The notes below the pieces were generated by a model, which did not search any database, was not told where the DNA came from, and worked only from the letters and a program-made list of their open reading frames with translations. Shown here one piece after another: positions 16,662-24,885 of a stretch of DNA of 64,000 nt. Source of the DNA: CAXXOK01 sp964640955 (lineage in GTDB: Bacteria > Bacillota > Clostridia > Christensenellales > Aristaeellaceae). Position 1 is the stretch's first letter, and each line of letters opens with the position of its first letter. The position numbers were made by a program, and so were the translations under genes. The DNA lies in the NCBI GenBank assembly GCA_964640955.1, contig CAZXJI010000009.1, positions 62,001 to 126,000 of the forward strand, given 5' to 3'.

Positions 16662-18531
16662 CGGGGGTTCCCTCCTTTCGCGGCCCGGGTTTTTTCGTTT
16701 CGCCACTGTGGCCCAGGTAGGCACGCACCACCTCGGGGTTGTTGCGGATGTCGGCGGGCGACCCTTCCGCGATCACGCGGCCGTAGTTGAGCACGTAGAT
16801 GCGCTCGCAGATGCCCATGACCAGCTTCATGTCGTGCTCAATCAGCAACACCGTCACGTTGAACCGCTCCCGGATCAGCGCGATGGTCTCCATCAGCTCT
16901 CGGGTCTCGATGGGGTTCATGCCCGCGGCGGGCTCGTCCAAAAGCAGCACCTTGGGGTTGCTCGCCAGCGCGCGGCAGATTTCCAGCTTGCGCTGCTGGC
17001 CGTAGGGGAGGCCGTCGGCGCGGGTTTCGGCGCTGCCCTCCATGTTGAACACGCGCAGCAGCTCCCGCGCGCGCAGGTCGATGCCCGCTTCCTCGCGCGC
17101 GTACCGGGGCAGGCGGAAGATGCCGTCCGCCGGGGAGTAGTGCATGCGGGTGTGGAAGGCGACCTTGATGTTCTCCAGCACCGTCATGCTCTTGAACAGC
17201 CGGATATTCTGGAACGTTCTGGCGATGCCGCTTTCAACGATTTCATAGGTCTTCCGGCCCACGATGGAGCGGCCCATCAGCCGGATGTCCCCCTCGGTGG
17301 GCAGGTACACGCCGGTGAGCATGTTGAACACCGTCGTTTTGCCCGCGCCGTTGGGGCCGATGAGGCCGACGATCTCGTTGTCGTACAGCTTCAGGTCCAC
17401 GTTTTCGGCCGCGTGCAGGCCGCCGAAGCGGATGCCCAGGGCCCTGGTCTCCAGCACCGGTTCGCCCGGCGGCACGTCGTAGGCGGGCATATCGGGCATC
17501 ACGGGATGGCGGCTCAGTTCCGAGGGCGCCACGCTGCGCGCGGGCGTCTTAAGCTTCAAAAGCCGCTTCAGCCAGCCGAACAGGCGATTGCCCACGAACG
17601 CCACCGAGAACTCCGCCGTGCCCATGAGGCCCTTGGGCCGGAAAAGCATCATGGCGATCAGCATAATGCTGTACAACAGCATCCGGTAGTCCGCAAACTC
17701 GCGCAGCAGCTCCGGCAGCAGGGTCAGCACGCTCGCGGCGATGATGCTGCCGGTAATCGATCCCATGCCGCCCAGCACCACCATGACCAGGTATTCGATG
17801 GATTTGTTGAAATCGAACGTCGCCGCGGAGACGCGGCCGATCTGGTGGGCGTACAGCCCGCCGGCGATGCCCGCGAAAAATGCCGCGAAGGTGAAGGCGA
17901 ATATCTTGTAGCGCGTCACCGAAACGCCCGTGGCCTCGGCGGCCACCGCGTTTTCGCGTATGGAGATAATCGCGCGGCCGTGGCGGGAGCGCCCCAGCGT
18001 GAACATGATCACGATCACCGCGATCATGATGAAGTACGTCAGCGAAAAGTTGTTCACGCGCGGCACGCGGCTGATGCCGCTGGCGCCGCCGGTGATTTGC
18101 AGGTTCTGGATAATCACGCGGATGATCTCGCCGAAGCCCAGCGTGATGATCGCCAGATAATCGCCCTTCAGGCGCAGGGCGGGCACACCGATCAGGAAGC
18201 CCATGACCGCCGCGAGGAGGCCGCCGGCGATCAGCGACACCGGCAGGCAGGCCGCCGCGTCCCAGCCCCAGTTGGCCGTCAGCGACTTGGTGATGATGCC
18301 GGCGGTGAACGCGCCCACGCTCATGAAGCCCGCGTGGCCCAGCGCCAGCTCGCCCAGGAAGCCCGTGGTCAGGTTGAGGCTCACCGTCATGATGACGTTG
18401 ATGCCGATCATGATGAGGATGCCGGCGTAGTATTTGTTGATCGCGCCGCTGCCGATGAGCGAGGAGATCACCGCGTAGATCAAAAGGATCGCCGCGAGGT
18501 TGAAAACGTAGGAGGCGAATCTTTTCTTCAT
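16648..18531 (-). CDS. livMG: Fused LivM permease - LivG ATPase
   Basis: A single 627-residue frame that carries two proteins that are usually separate. Residues ~1-310 are the LivM-type permease, with multiple hydrophobic helices and the LTTGFLGELALGHAGFMSVG and RLKGDYLAIITLGFGEI blocks. Residues ~310-365 are a linker rich in Pro. Residues ~366-610 are the LivG-type ATPase: Walker A GPNGAGKTT, the Q-loop in IARTFQNIRLF, signature LPYGQQRKLEICRAL, and Walker B VLLLDEPAAGMNP. No in-frame stop or frameshift separates them. ATG 18531 is preferred over GTG 18540 for ribosome-site spacing. Such permease/ATPase fusions are known in some Clostridia. The ATP-hydrolysing and membrane halves would be held at fixed 1:1 ratio. 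Confidence 0.93.
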   Translation of the reverse strand: MKKRFASYVFNLAAILLIYAVISSLIGSGAINKYYAGILIMIGINVIMTVSLNLTTGFLGELALGHAGFMSVGAFTAGIITKSLTANWGWDAAACLPVSLIAGGLLAAVMGFLIGVPALRLKGDYLAIITLGFGEIIRVIIQNLQITGGASGISRVPRVNNFSLTYFIMIAVIVIMFTLGRSRHGRAIISIRENAVAAEATGVSVTRYKIFAFTFAAFFAGIAGGLYAHQIGRVSAATFDFNKSIEYLVMVVLGGMGSITGSIIAASVLTLLPELLREFADYRMLLYSIMLIAMMLFRPKGLMGTAEFSVAFVGNRLFGWLKRLLKLKTPARSVAPSELSRHPVMPDMPAYDVPPGEPVLETRALGIRFGGLHAAENVDLKLYDNEIVGLIGPNGAGKTTVFNMLTGVYLPTEGDIRLMGRSIVGRKTYEIVESGIARTFQNIRLFKSMTVLENIKVAFHTRMHYSPADGIFRLPRYAREEAGIDLRARELLRVFNMEGSAETRADGLPYGQQRKLEICRALASNPKVLLLDEPAAGMNPIETRELMETIALIRERFNVTVLLIEHDMKLVMGICERIYVLNYGRVIAEGSPADIRNNPEVVRAYLGHSGETKKPGPRKEGTPDGNA

Positions 18532-18541
18532 GCCCGCCACC

Positions 18542-19420
18542 TCACACTTTCTCGCGCTGCGCCTTGCCCAGGAGCCCGGAGGGCTTGAACAGAAGCACCA
18601 CGATCAGGATTCCGTACACCACCGCGTCGCTCAGCTGCGTGGATACGAATCCCTTGGTCAGGCTTTCGGCGATCCCCATGATGAAGCCGCCCACCATCGC
18701 CCCCGGCAAAAGTCCGATGCCGCCCAGCACCGCCGCGATGAAGGCCTTGAGGCCCGGCATGGCGCCCATGGTGGGAGCGACGCTGGGGTAGGCGATGCAG
18801 TAGAGCACCGCCCCGATGGCCGCCAGCGCGCAGCCGATGGCGAAGGTAATGGAGATGGTGATGTTGGCGTTGACGCCCATCAGCTTGGCCGCGCCCATGT
18901 CCTCGCTTACGGCGCGCATGGCCTTGCCGGTGCGGCTGGTCATGACGAACGCCTGCAGCCCGATCATCAGAAGCACCGACACCACGACCGTCAGCAGGGT
19001 TACGAAGCTGATGCTGATGTCGCCGATCACGATGGGCGAAACGGAAAACACGGTCGGGAACGGCCGCGGATTGGCGGAAAAGAGAAGCTGGGCGCTGTTT
19101 TCCAGCAGGTAACTTACCCCGATGGCCGTAATCAGCGGGCAGATGCGGGGCGCTTCGCGCAGGGGTTTGTACGCCACACGCTCGATCACCACGCCGATCA
19201 CGACGCTTACGAGCATCGAGGCCAGCATCGCCAGCGGGAAGGACACGCTTAAGTCCACCATCAGGATCACCGTCGTGTAGGCGCCCACCATCATGATGTC
19301 GCCGTGCGCGAAGTTGATCAGCTTCACGATTCCGTACACCATCGTATAGCCCAGGGCGATCAGCGCGTAGATCGCGCCGGTGCCCAGGCCGTTGATGAGC
19401 TGGTTTAAAAACAGCACCAT
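18542..19420 (-). CDS. livH: Branched-chain amino acid-type ABC permease LivH
   Basis: A 292-residue permease. The N-terminus FLNQLINGLGTGAIYALIALGYTMVYG and the motif KLINFAHGDIMMVGAY are diagnostic of LivH (quoted runs are parts of a continuous stretch of residues 3-45). About eight membrane helices. ATG 19420 is used because AGAAGG lies 9 nt upstream. The frame runs on to 19597 but that part covers the intercistronic hairpins. Its stop nearly abuts the start of the livMG fusion. Confidence 0.93.
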   Translation of the reverse strand: MVLFLNQLINGLGTGAIYALIALGYTMVYGIVKLINFAHGDIMMVGAYTTVILMVDLSVSFPLAMLASMLVSVVIGVVIERVAYKPLREAPRICPLITAIGVSYLLENSAQLLFSANPRPFPTVFSVSPIVIGDISISFVTLLTVVVSVLLMIGLQAFVMTSRTGKAMRAVSEDMGAAKLMGVNANITISITFAIGCALAAIGAVLYCIAYPSVAPTMGAMPGLKAFIAAVLGGIGLLPGAMVGGFIMGIAESLTKGFVSTQLSDAVVYGILIVVLLFKPSGLLGKAQREKV

Positions 19421-19507
19421 GCCAACCACCATCCTTCTGAGCGTCCGCGGCCGCCGGGAGCGGCGGGCGCGCCTCCGGAAAAACGTTGCGAAAGGTCGAA
19501 ACGCAAG

Positions 19508-19590
19508 TTCAGCCCTTTCCGGAAGGGCATGGCGACACGCCGCTCCGGAAAGGGCTGAAAGAGGGCGGCGGCCAGCCCCGCCCTCTTTCA
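19508..19590 (-). terminator. Two overlapping hairpins between livK and livH
   Basis: Hairpin A: 16-bp perfect arms at 19508-19523 and 19544-19559, with a GGCG/CGCC mini-stem in its loop. Hairpin B: 13-bp perfect arms at 19556-19568 and 19578-19590. They share bases 19556-19559, so the full forms compete slightly. There is no good T-run. This probably protects the livK mRNA 3' end or reduces read-through, which would make more binding protein than permease. Confidence 0.65.
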
Positions 19591-19600
19591 AAGTCATGGA

Positions 19601-20740
19601 TTATTCTTCGGGGGCCTGCTGCTTGACGAACACCTGGTTGCCTTCCGCGTCGAAGTTGAGGATGAAGGCGCTCTTGATGGGGTCGTTGTGGTCGTCAAAC
19701 GTGATCGTGCCGGTCACGCCCTCGGTGGAGCTGTTCTTGATGGCTTCCACGATCGCGGCGGAATCGGTCGGGTCGCCCACGGCGGCGATCGCGTTGCACA
19801 GCACCTTGGCCGCGTCGTAGGCGGTGGCGGAGAAGGAAATGGTGGGCATCTCGCCGTACATGGCCTGGTAGCCCGCCAGGTATTCCTTGACGATCTCGCT
19901 GTCCGCGCTGTTGGAGAAGTGATCGGAGTAATACATGTTCACCAGCAGGCTCTTGTCGCTGATGGAGCCGGTGATGTTGGAGATGCCGTCGCCGCCGGTG
20001 AACTTGACGTCCATGCCCAGTTCGTTGGCCTGGGTGAGGATGTAGCTGGCCGCGTCGCCGTAGTACGCCAGGAAGATGACCTCGGCGCCCGCGTTTTTGA
20101 TGTTGGTCAGCTGGGTCTTGTAGTCCACGTCCTTATCGGCGGAGGCTTCCTGCGCGACCACTTCCAGGCCCTGGGCTTCGGCCTCGGCCACGAAAGCGTC
20201 CTTGAGGCCCACGCTGTACTCGTCGCCGTTCTTATACATGGCGGCGACCTTGGTGGCCTTCAGCTCCTGAGCGGTGAAGTCCGCCATCACCTTGCCCTGG
20301 AAGGGATCCAGGAAGCAGGTGCGGAACACGTTGGGACGGTCGGTGGTGATGTAGTAGGCCGTGGCGGACGCGGTGATCAGCGGGATGCCGTCGGAGGCGG
20401 CCAGGTCGGCCGCGGCATCGGTCGCGCCGGTCAGCACGGGGCCGAGGATGGCGCAAACGCCGTCGTTCTGCACGAGCTTGTTATAGGCGTTGGCGGCCTT
20501 GTCGGGCGAGCCTTCGCTGTCTTCCCAGAGCACTTCCACCTGCTGGCCGTTGATGCCGCCGGCGGCGTTCAGTTCGCTGATGTAGAGGTCCACGCCGTTC
20601 TTCACGCCGACGCCGTACATGGCGTAGGGGCCGGTCAACACGCCGATGCCGCCGATTTTGATGGTATCTTCGGCCATCGCGGGCAGAATAAAGCTGACCG
20701 CCATCGCCAGGGTCAGCAGTAAGGCAACCAGTTTCTTCAT
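19601..20740 (-). CDS. livK: Branched-chain amino acid-type ABC substrate-binding protein
   Basis: A 379-residue type I periplasmic-binding-fold protein. The signal peptide is MKKLVALLLTLAMAVSFILP, cleaved around AMA-ED. In a Gram-positive it would stay at the cell surface; no lipobox Cys is obvious. The mature start IKIGGIGVLTGPYAMYG and the later DAAADLAASDGIPLITASATA match the LivK/AmiC-like family. The first gene of the liv operon, with AGAGGAGGA before ATG 20740 and a consensus promoter upstream. The ligand cannot be inferred with certainty. Confidence 0.93.
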   Translation of the reverse strand: MKKLVALLLTLAMAVSFILPAMAEDTIKIGGIGVLTGPYAMYGVGVKNGVDLYISELNAAGGINGQQVEVLWEDSEGSPDKAANAYNKLVQNDGVCAILGPVLTGATDAAADLAASDGIPLITASATAYYITTDRPNVFRTCFLDPFQGKVMADFTAQELKATKVAAMYKNGDEYSVGLKDAFVAEAEAQGLEVVAQEASADKDVDYKTQLTNIKNAGAEVIFLAYYGDAASYILTQANELGMDVKFTGGDGISNITGSISDKSLLVNMYYSDHFSNSADSEIVKEYLAGYQAMYGEMPTISFSATAYDAAKVLCNAIAAVGDPTDSAAIVEAIKNSSTEGVTGTITFDDHNDPIKSAFILNFDAEGNQVFVKQQAPEE

Positions 20741-20809
20741 GTTGTTTTCCTCCTCTGTACTTTTCGCACTCTACGGCGGTTTGGCCTTCCTGTCGTAAAT
20801 GCAAATTCA

Positions 20810-20838
20810 ATTATAACCACTCGTACCGGAATAGGCAA
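20810..20838 (-). promoter_or_regulatory. Sigma-A promoter of the liv operon
   Basis: On the minus strand TTGCCT (20838-20833), a 17-nt spacer and perfect TATAAT (20815-20810). The 5' leader is ~65 nt. Confidence 0.75.
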
Positions 20839-20873
20839 GGTTTACGGGACGATTTATAAGCGATTCCGGTTTT

Positions 20874-21980
20874 TTATGCGTTTTGCGCGGGGAAGGGCGC
20901 GTTTCCCGTTTCCTCGACGATCGCCCCGCCCAGGCATACGTCGCCCCGGTAGAGCACCGCGCTCTGCCCCGGCGTCACCGCGCGCTGGGGCGCGTCCGCG
21001 CTTAAGTACAGTTCGTCTCCCGCGATCAGCGCCGTCACGTCCTGATCGGGCTGGCGATAGCGGTACTTGGCCGTGCAGCGGAAGGGCTCCCCCTCCGCCA
21101 CGGGGGGATCGCCCGCGATCCAGGTCGCCTGCGAGGCGCGGGCGTAGCGGGTGAACAGCCGCGGGCTGTCCTCCCCCTGTTCCACGACGAGCACGTTGTT
21201 TTGAAGGTCCTTGTCGACCACGAACCAGCTGCGCCCGTCGCCGCCCCCGCCGATGCCCAGCCCCTTGCGCTGGCCCAGCGTGTAGTACGCAAGCCCCATA
21301 TGCCTGCCCACCATCCGTCCGTCCCCGGTGCGGATGTCCCCTTCCCGCAGGGGCAGGTAGTTTTGCAGAAACGCCCGGAAGTTTCTCTCGCCGATGAAGC
21401 ACACGCCCGTCGAATCCTTCTTGTCGCTCACCGGCAGGCCGTTTTCGGCCGCCACGGCGCGCACCTGCGCCTTGGTCATGCCGCCCACGGGAAAAAGCGC
21501 CCTGGCCAGCTGGGCTTCCTTGAGCATGTAGAGAAAATAGCTCTGGTCCTTGTTTGCGTCCGCACCGCGCAGCAGCACGGGCCGCCCGCCGCGCGTTTCG
21601 GTGCGCACAAAGTGGCCGGTCGCCATGCGCCCGGCCCCGAGCTTCATCGCAAATTCCAGAAACGCCTTGAACTTGATCTCCCGGTTGCACAGAACGTCTG
21701 GGTTGGGGGTACGCCCTTTGCGGTATTCGTCCAGAAAAAGGCTGAATACCCGCTCCATGTATTCCTTTTCAAAGTTCACGGCGTAACAGGGGATGTCCAG
21801 CACGGCGCAGACGTCCTGCACGTCCTGCCAGTCCGCCGTGGCGGTGCACACGCCGTTTTCGTCCTTCTCGTCCCAGTTCTTCATGAACACGCCGACCACG
21901 TCGTAGCCCTGCTTTTTGAGCAGCAGCGCCGCGACGGAGGAATCCACCCCGCCGGACATGCCCACCACGATACGCTCCAT
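20874..21980 (-). CDS. mnmA: tRNA-specific 2-thiouridylase
   Basis: A 368-residue MnmA, which makes s2U34 in tRNA-Lys, -Glu and -Gln using sulfur from a cysteine desulfurase. The PP-loop GMSGGVDSS is at residues 7-15. The two catalytic cysteines sit in TPNPDVLCNREIKF (about 99) and STGVCFIGERNF (about 197). The C-terminal beta-barrel starts near 280. ATG 21980 lies 1 nt after the stop of the HAD-Tmk gene. That makes it the last gene of a three-gene run. No terminator is visible before the liv promoter. Confidence 0.96.
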   Translation of the reverse strand: MERIVVGMSGGVDSSVAALLLKKQGYDVVGVFMKNWDEKDENGVCTATADWQDVQDVCAVLDIPCYAVNFEKEYMERVFSLFLDEYRKGRTPNPDVLCNREIKFKAFLEFAMKLGAGRMATGHFVRTETRGGRPVLLRGADANKDQSYFLYMLKEAQLARALFPVGGMTKAQVRAVAAENGLPVSDKKDSTGVCFIGERNFRAFLQNYLPLREGDIRTGDGRMVGRHMGLAYYTLGQRKGLGIGGGGDGRSWFVVDKDLQNNVLVVEQGEDSPRLFTRYARASQATWIAGDPPVAEGEPFRCTAKYRYRQPDQDVTALIAGDELYLSADAPQRAVTPGQSAVLYRGDVCLGGAIVEETGNAPFPAQNA

Positions 21981-21981
21981 T

Positions 21982-23274
21982 CTACTCCCCGATCTCCGGC
22001 TCCAGACGGCTCAAAACCGCGTCCAGCACGTCGTCGGCCACGGCGTCCACGTCCTGCTCGCCGTCGATCACCAGAAAGCGGCGGGGATCGTCGCGGATCA
22101 GCTTTTCGTAGGTCTGCTGCACGCGCGCGTAGAACGCGCCGCCCTCCACCTCGATGCGGTCCAGCGACGATGCGCTGTGCCGCCTGCTCAGCGCCCGACG
22201 GTAATCCACCTGCAGGTACACGGTCGCGTCCGGCAGCATATCGCCCACGGCCGGTGCGTTCAGCTGCCCCACCACGTCCGCACCCAGCTCCCGTCCGCCG
22301 CCCTGATAGGCGATGGAGCTGTCCACGAACCGGTCGCACAACACCAGCATGCCGCACTCCACCGCCGGGCGGATCACCTCGTGCACGTGCTGGGCGCGGG
22401 AAGCGGCGTACAGGAGCGCCTCGCAGGGCGCGCACATCTCCATGTTGTCCGTCGAAAGGATAATGTGCCGGATCTCCTCGCTGATCCGGCAGCCCCCCGG
22501 CTCGCGCGTGCGAAGGACGCTGAAGCCGTAATCCCGCAGGCTCCTTTCCAGGCGGTCGACCTGCGTGGTCTTTCCGCTGCCGTCCAGCCCTTCCACCGAC
22601 AGAAAAAACCCGCGCGGCACCGGCGTGCCGGGGCAGAGGAAGGCACGGAGCGACTCGGTATCCGGCGCGACGTGCGTCGCCCCGGCCTTGATAAGCTCCT
22701 CCTCGTCGCCGAAGCCATAGCCCGCGCCGATGGCGTCGATGTGGTTGGCCAGCGCGCCTTCGATATCGTAGAAGCGGTCGCCGACCATCGCGGCATGCTC
22801 GTAGCGCTCCGGCAGCGCCCGGCGGATCAGCTCGGGCTTGTTGACGACCTTCTCGTTGTCCTCCTCGGTGATGATGCGGGTGAAGAAATGCGTCAGTCCG
22901 AAGTGGTTGAGGATCGCCATGGCGGGCTGCACGGGCTTGCTGGTCGCCAGCGCCACGTACACGCCGCCTTCCTTGAGCATCTGCAGGGTGCTGCGGATGT
23001 GCGGGTAGACCGTGTACAGGTACATGCCCTCGCGGTTGAAGTGCTGCACGTAATGCGGTATCGCCTCGCGGGCCCTGGTCTCGCTCAGGCCCAGTATGCC
23101 GGTGAGCGAGTCCATCAGCGGCGGGCCGATAATGGTGCGCAGGTCGGCCCCGTCGGGCACCGGCGCGCCGATTCTGTCCAACGCGTACAGCATCGACTGG
23201 ACGATGCCCTGCTCCGAGCAGGTCAGCGTGCCGTCCAAATCGAACAGCACCGCGTCGTATGGAAAATGTTTCAC
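21982..23274 (-). CDS. tmk: HAD phosphatase - thymidylate kinase fusion
   Basis: A 430-residue, two-domain protein. Residues ~1-215 are a HAD-superfamily phosphatase of the Gph/PpaX type: motif I LFDLDGTLT with nucleophile Asp12 and Asp14, motif II ATSKP, motif IV MVGDRFYDIEGA. Residues ~217-430 are dTMP kinase: P-loop VEGLDGSGKTTQ, the TREPGG motif, the DRFVDSSIAYQGGGRELG stretch, and a lid-like RRHSASSLDRIE region. dTMP kinase makes dTDP and is essential. The start is GTG 23274, with AAAGGAG 8 nt upstream. Frames extending to 23700 overlap the neighbouring gene. The neighbour upstream is YaaO-like, as next to tmk in Bacillus. Confidence 0.92.
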   Translation of the reverse strand: MKHFPYDAVLFDLDGTLTCSEQGIVQSMLYALDRIGAPVPDGADLRTIIGPPLMDSLTGILGLSETRAREAIPHYVQHFNREGMYLYTVYPHIRSTLQMLKEGGVYVALATSKPVQPAMAILNHFGLTHFFTRIITEEDNEKVVNKPELIRRALPERYEHAAMVGDRFYDIEGALANHIDAIGAGYGFGDEEELIKAGATHVAPDTESLRAFLCPGTPVPRGFFLSVEGLDGSGKTTQVDRLERSLRDYGFSVLRTREPGGCRISEEIRHIILSTDNMEMCAPCEALLYAASRAQHVHEVIRPAVECGMLVLCDRFVDSSIAYQGGGRELGADVVGQLNAPAVGDMLPDATVYLQVDYRRALSRRHSASSLDRIEVEGGAFYARVQQTYEKLIRDDPRRFLVIDGEQDVDAVADDVLDAVLSRLEPEIGE

Positions 23275-23318
23275 GTTCCATGCTCCTTTATGCGGTAATG
23301 CGGCCTCGGCCGCGCGAA

Positions 23319-24707
23319 TCAGCGGGGCGTTTGTTTTACGCATCGCAGCGTGCCGGGCGCTTCCAGCCCGAAAAGCCGCTCGTACGGCGCCCGGGCCAGC
23401 AGCGCGGCGACGCCGGGCGTCACCTCGTCCCCGGCGGTCAGCCACGCGATGCCGGGAGGATAGGGCCCGGCGTTTACGGCGCTCACGCGGCCGACGGCCC
23501 CGGACAGGGGCACGGGTTCGCTGTCCGCGAAGGCGGCCTCCCCCATGGGCATGCGGCGCGGCGGCCAGGCGGCCGGGACCAGTTCGAGCGGTGCGGCGGG
23601 TGCGACCGCGCCGGGCGTGTCCGCTTCGGCCGCGATGCTTCGGAGCGCCCGAAGCAGCTTCGCAAGCCGTTTCGGCCCGTCCAAAAGCGACAGGATGCAC
23701 ACCACGCAGCGCTCGTCGGCCATCTCCACGTCCAGCCCGCGCGCCTCAAGCCGCGCCTGCAGCCACCAGCCGCCCCGCGGGGAACGTAGCGTAAGCCGCA
23801 GGCGGTCGTACGCCATGCCGGGCGGCGCGGCGAGCTGATCGTCCGCAAAACCCAGCGCCGCGGCTCTTTTGCGGAAGCGCTCCATCGCGGCCAGGAGGCG
23901 TTCGCAGGCGTCCGGCCCGCGCTCGTCCATCCAGCAGCGCGCCTCGTCCAGCGAAAGCATGATCAAAAACGAAGGGCTGCTGGTCTGCACCATGCGCAGC
24001 AGGCCGCGCAAACGCCGCCCGTCCACGCCCGGCATCGCGTGCAGCCACGCCCCCGGCGTCAGCGCCGGCAGCGTTTTGTGCGCCGACTGCACGAACAGGT
24101 CGGCGCCGCACGCCCCGGCGTTGGGCACGTCGCTTCGCCAGTTGAAGTACGCCCCGTGCGCCTCGTCGCAAAGCAGCAGGCGACCCCGGGCGTGCGTCTC
24201 CCGCGCCACGGCGGGCAGATCGGTCAAAAGCCCGTAATAATCGCTGTGCAGCGCCAAAGCCGCCGCGGCGCGCGGATGCTCGTCCAACGCCCGCGCGTAC
24301 GCCTCCGGCGTCGTGTACGGCCGTCCTTCCGGCGTAAAGGAAGGTTCGGCAAAAGCGGGCTCCACCCCTGCAACGGCGCAGAGGTTTAAGCAGCTCAGGT
24401 GCGCGTTGCGGGGCAGCACCACGCTTCCGCCGCGCCCGCAGGCATACAAAAGCATGGCGTGCAGCCCCGCGGTGGAGCCGCCGGGCACCATGATGGTCGC
24501 ACCCGCGCCCGCGCTCGCGGCCGCGAGCCGCTCCGCTTCCGCAATCGCCCCCTGCGGGCGGTAGAGGTCGTCGGTTACGGGGAGCTCGGTGGCGTCCAGC
24601 CGGTAAGGCGCAAACGAACGCAGCGGCGCGCGTCCCTGTGCGGCCGGCATGTGCAGCGACGTTCGAAAGGAAACGCGGGACAGCATGCTCCGCATGGGTC
24701 TGTGCAT
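23319..24707 (-). CDS. Orn/Lys/Arg decarboxylase-like PLP protein (YaaO-like)
   Basis: 462 residues, fold type I PLP enzyme of the Orn/Lys/Arg decarboxylase family. The Schiff-base lysine is Lys211 in SAHKTLPALTPGAWLH. The cofactor Asp181 with His184 is in CDEAHGAYF. The late motif NAGPYPPGIAWLTAGDEV matches the family C-terminal domain. Odd: the usual N-terminal H-x-PGHK motif reads HMPAAQGR, and the TxPTYYG-like motif reads LHSDYYG, so activity may differ. ATG 24707 is chosen for GAGGAGG 8 nt upstream; frames to 24770 are longer. It is 44 nt upstream of the HAD-Tmk gene. Confidence 0.85.
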   Translation of the reverse strand: MHRPMRSMLSRVSFRTSLHMPAAQGRAPLRSFAPYRLDATELPVTDDLYRPQGAIAEAERLAAASAGAGATIMVPGGSTAGLHAMLLYACGRGGSVVLPRNAHLSCLNLCAVAGVEPAFAEPSFTPEGRPYTTPEAYARALDEHPRAAAALALHSDYYGLLTDLPAVARETHARGRLLLCDEAHGAYFNWRSDVPNAGACGADLFVQSAHKTLPALTPGAWLHAMPGVDGRRLRGLLRMVQTSSPSFLIMLSLDEARCWMDERGPDACERLLAAMERFRKRAAALGFADDQLAAPPGMAYDRLRLTLRSPRGGWWLQARLEARGLDVEMADERCVVCILSLLDGPKRLAKLLRALRSIAAEADTPGAVAPAAPLELVPAAWPPRRMPMGEAAFADSEPVPLSGAVGRVSAVNAGPYPPGIAWLTAGDEVTPGVAALLARAPYERLFGLEAPGTLRCVKQTPR

Positions 24708-24802
24708 CCCCTGCGCCTCCTCAAGTCTTTTGCGATATCCTAGCATAGCAAAAAAAGGGGACGGATGCAAGCCGTTTCGTCAATCCGCTCCCCCAAACAC
24801 GG

Positions 24803-24833
24803 GCGCGCGCCGGAATCTCCTTCCGGCGCGCGC
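24803..24833 (-). terminator. Hairpin after the GntR gene
   Basis: GCGCGCGCCGGAA (24803-24815) and TTCCGGCGCGCGC (24821-24833) are perfect 13-bp arms with a 5-nt loop. A second small stem (GCGGCGC/GCGCCGC, 24861-24877) lies between it and the gene. There is no strong T-run on the minus strand. Confidence 0.5.
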
Positions 24834-24885
24834 TGCAACCCATGCGTTCTTTTCTTCTCCGCGGCGCTTCGCGCCGCACCTCCGG

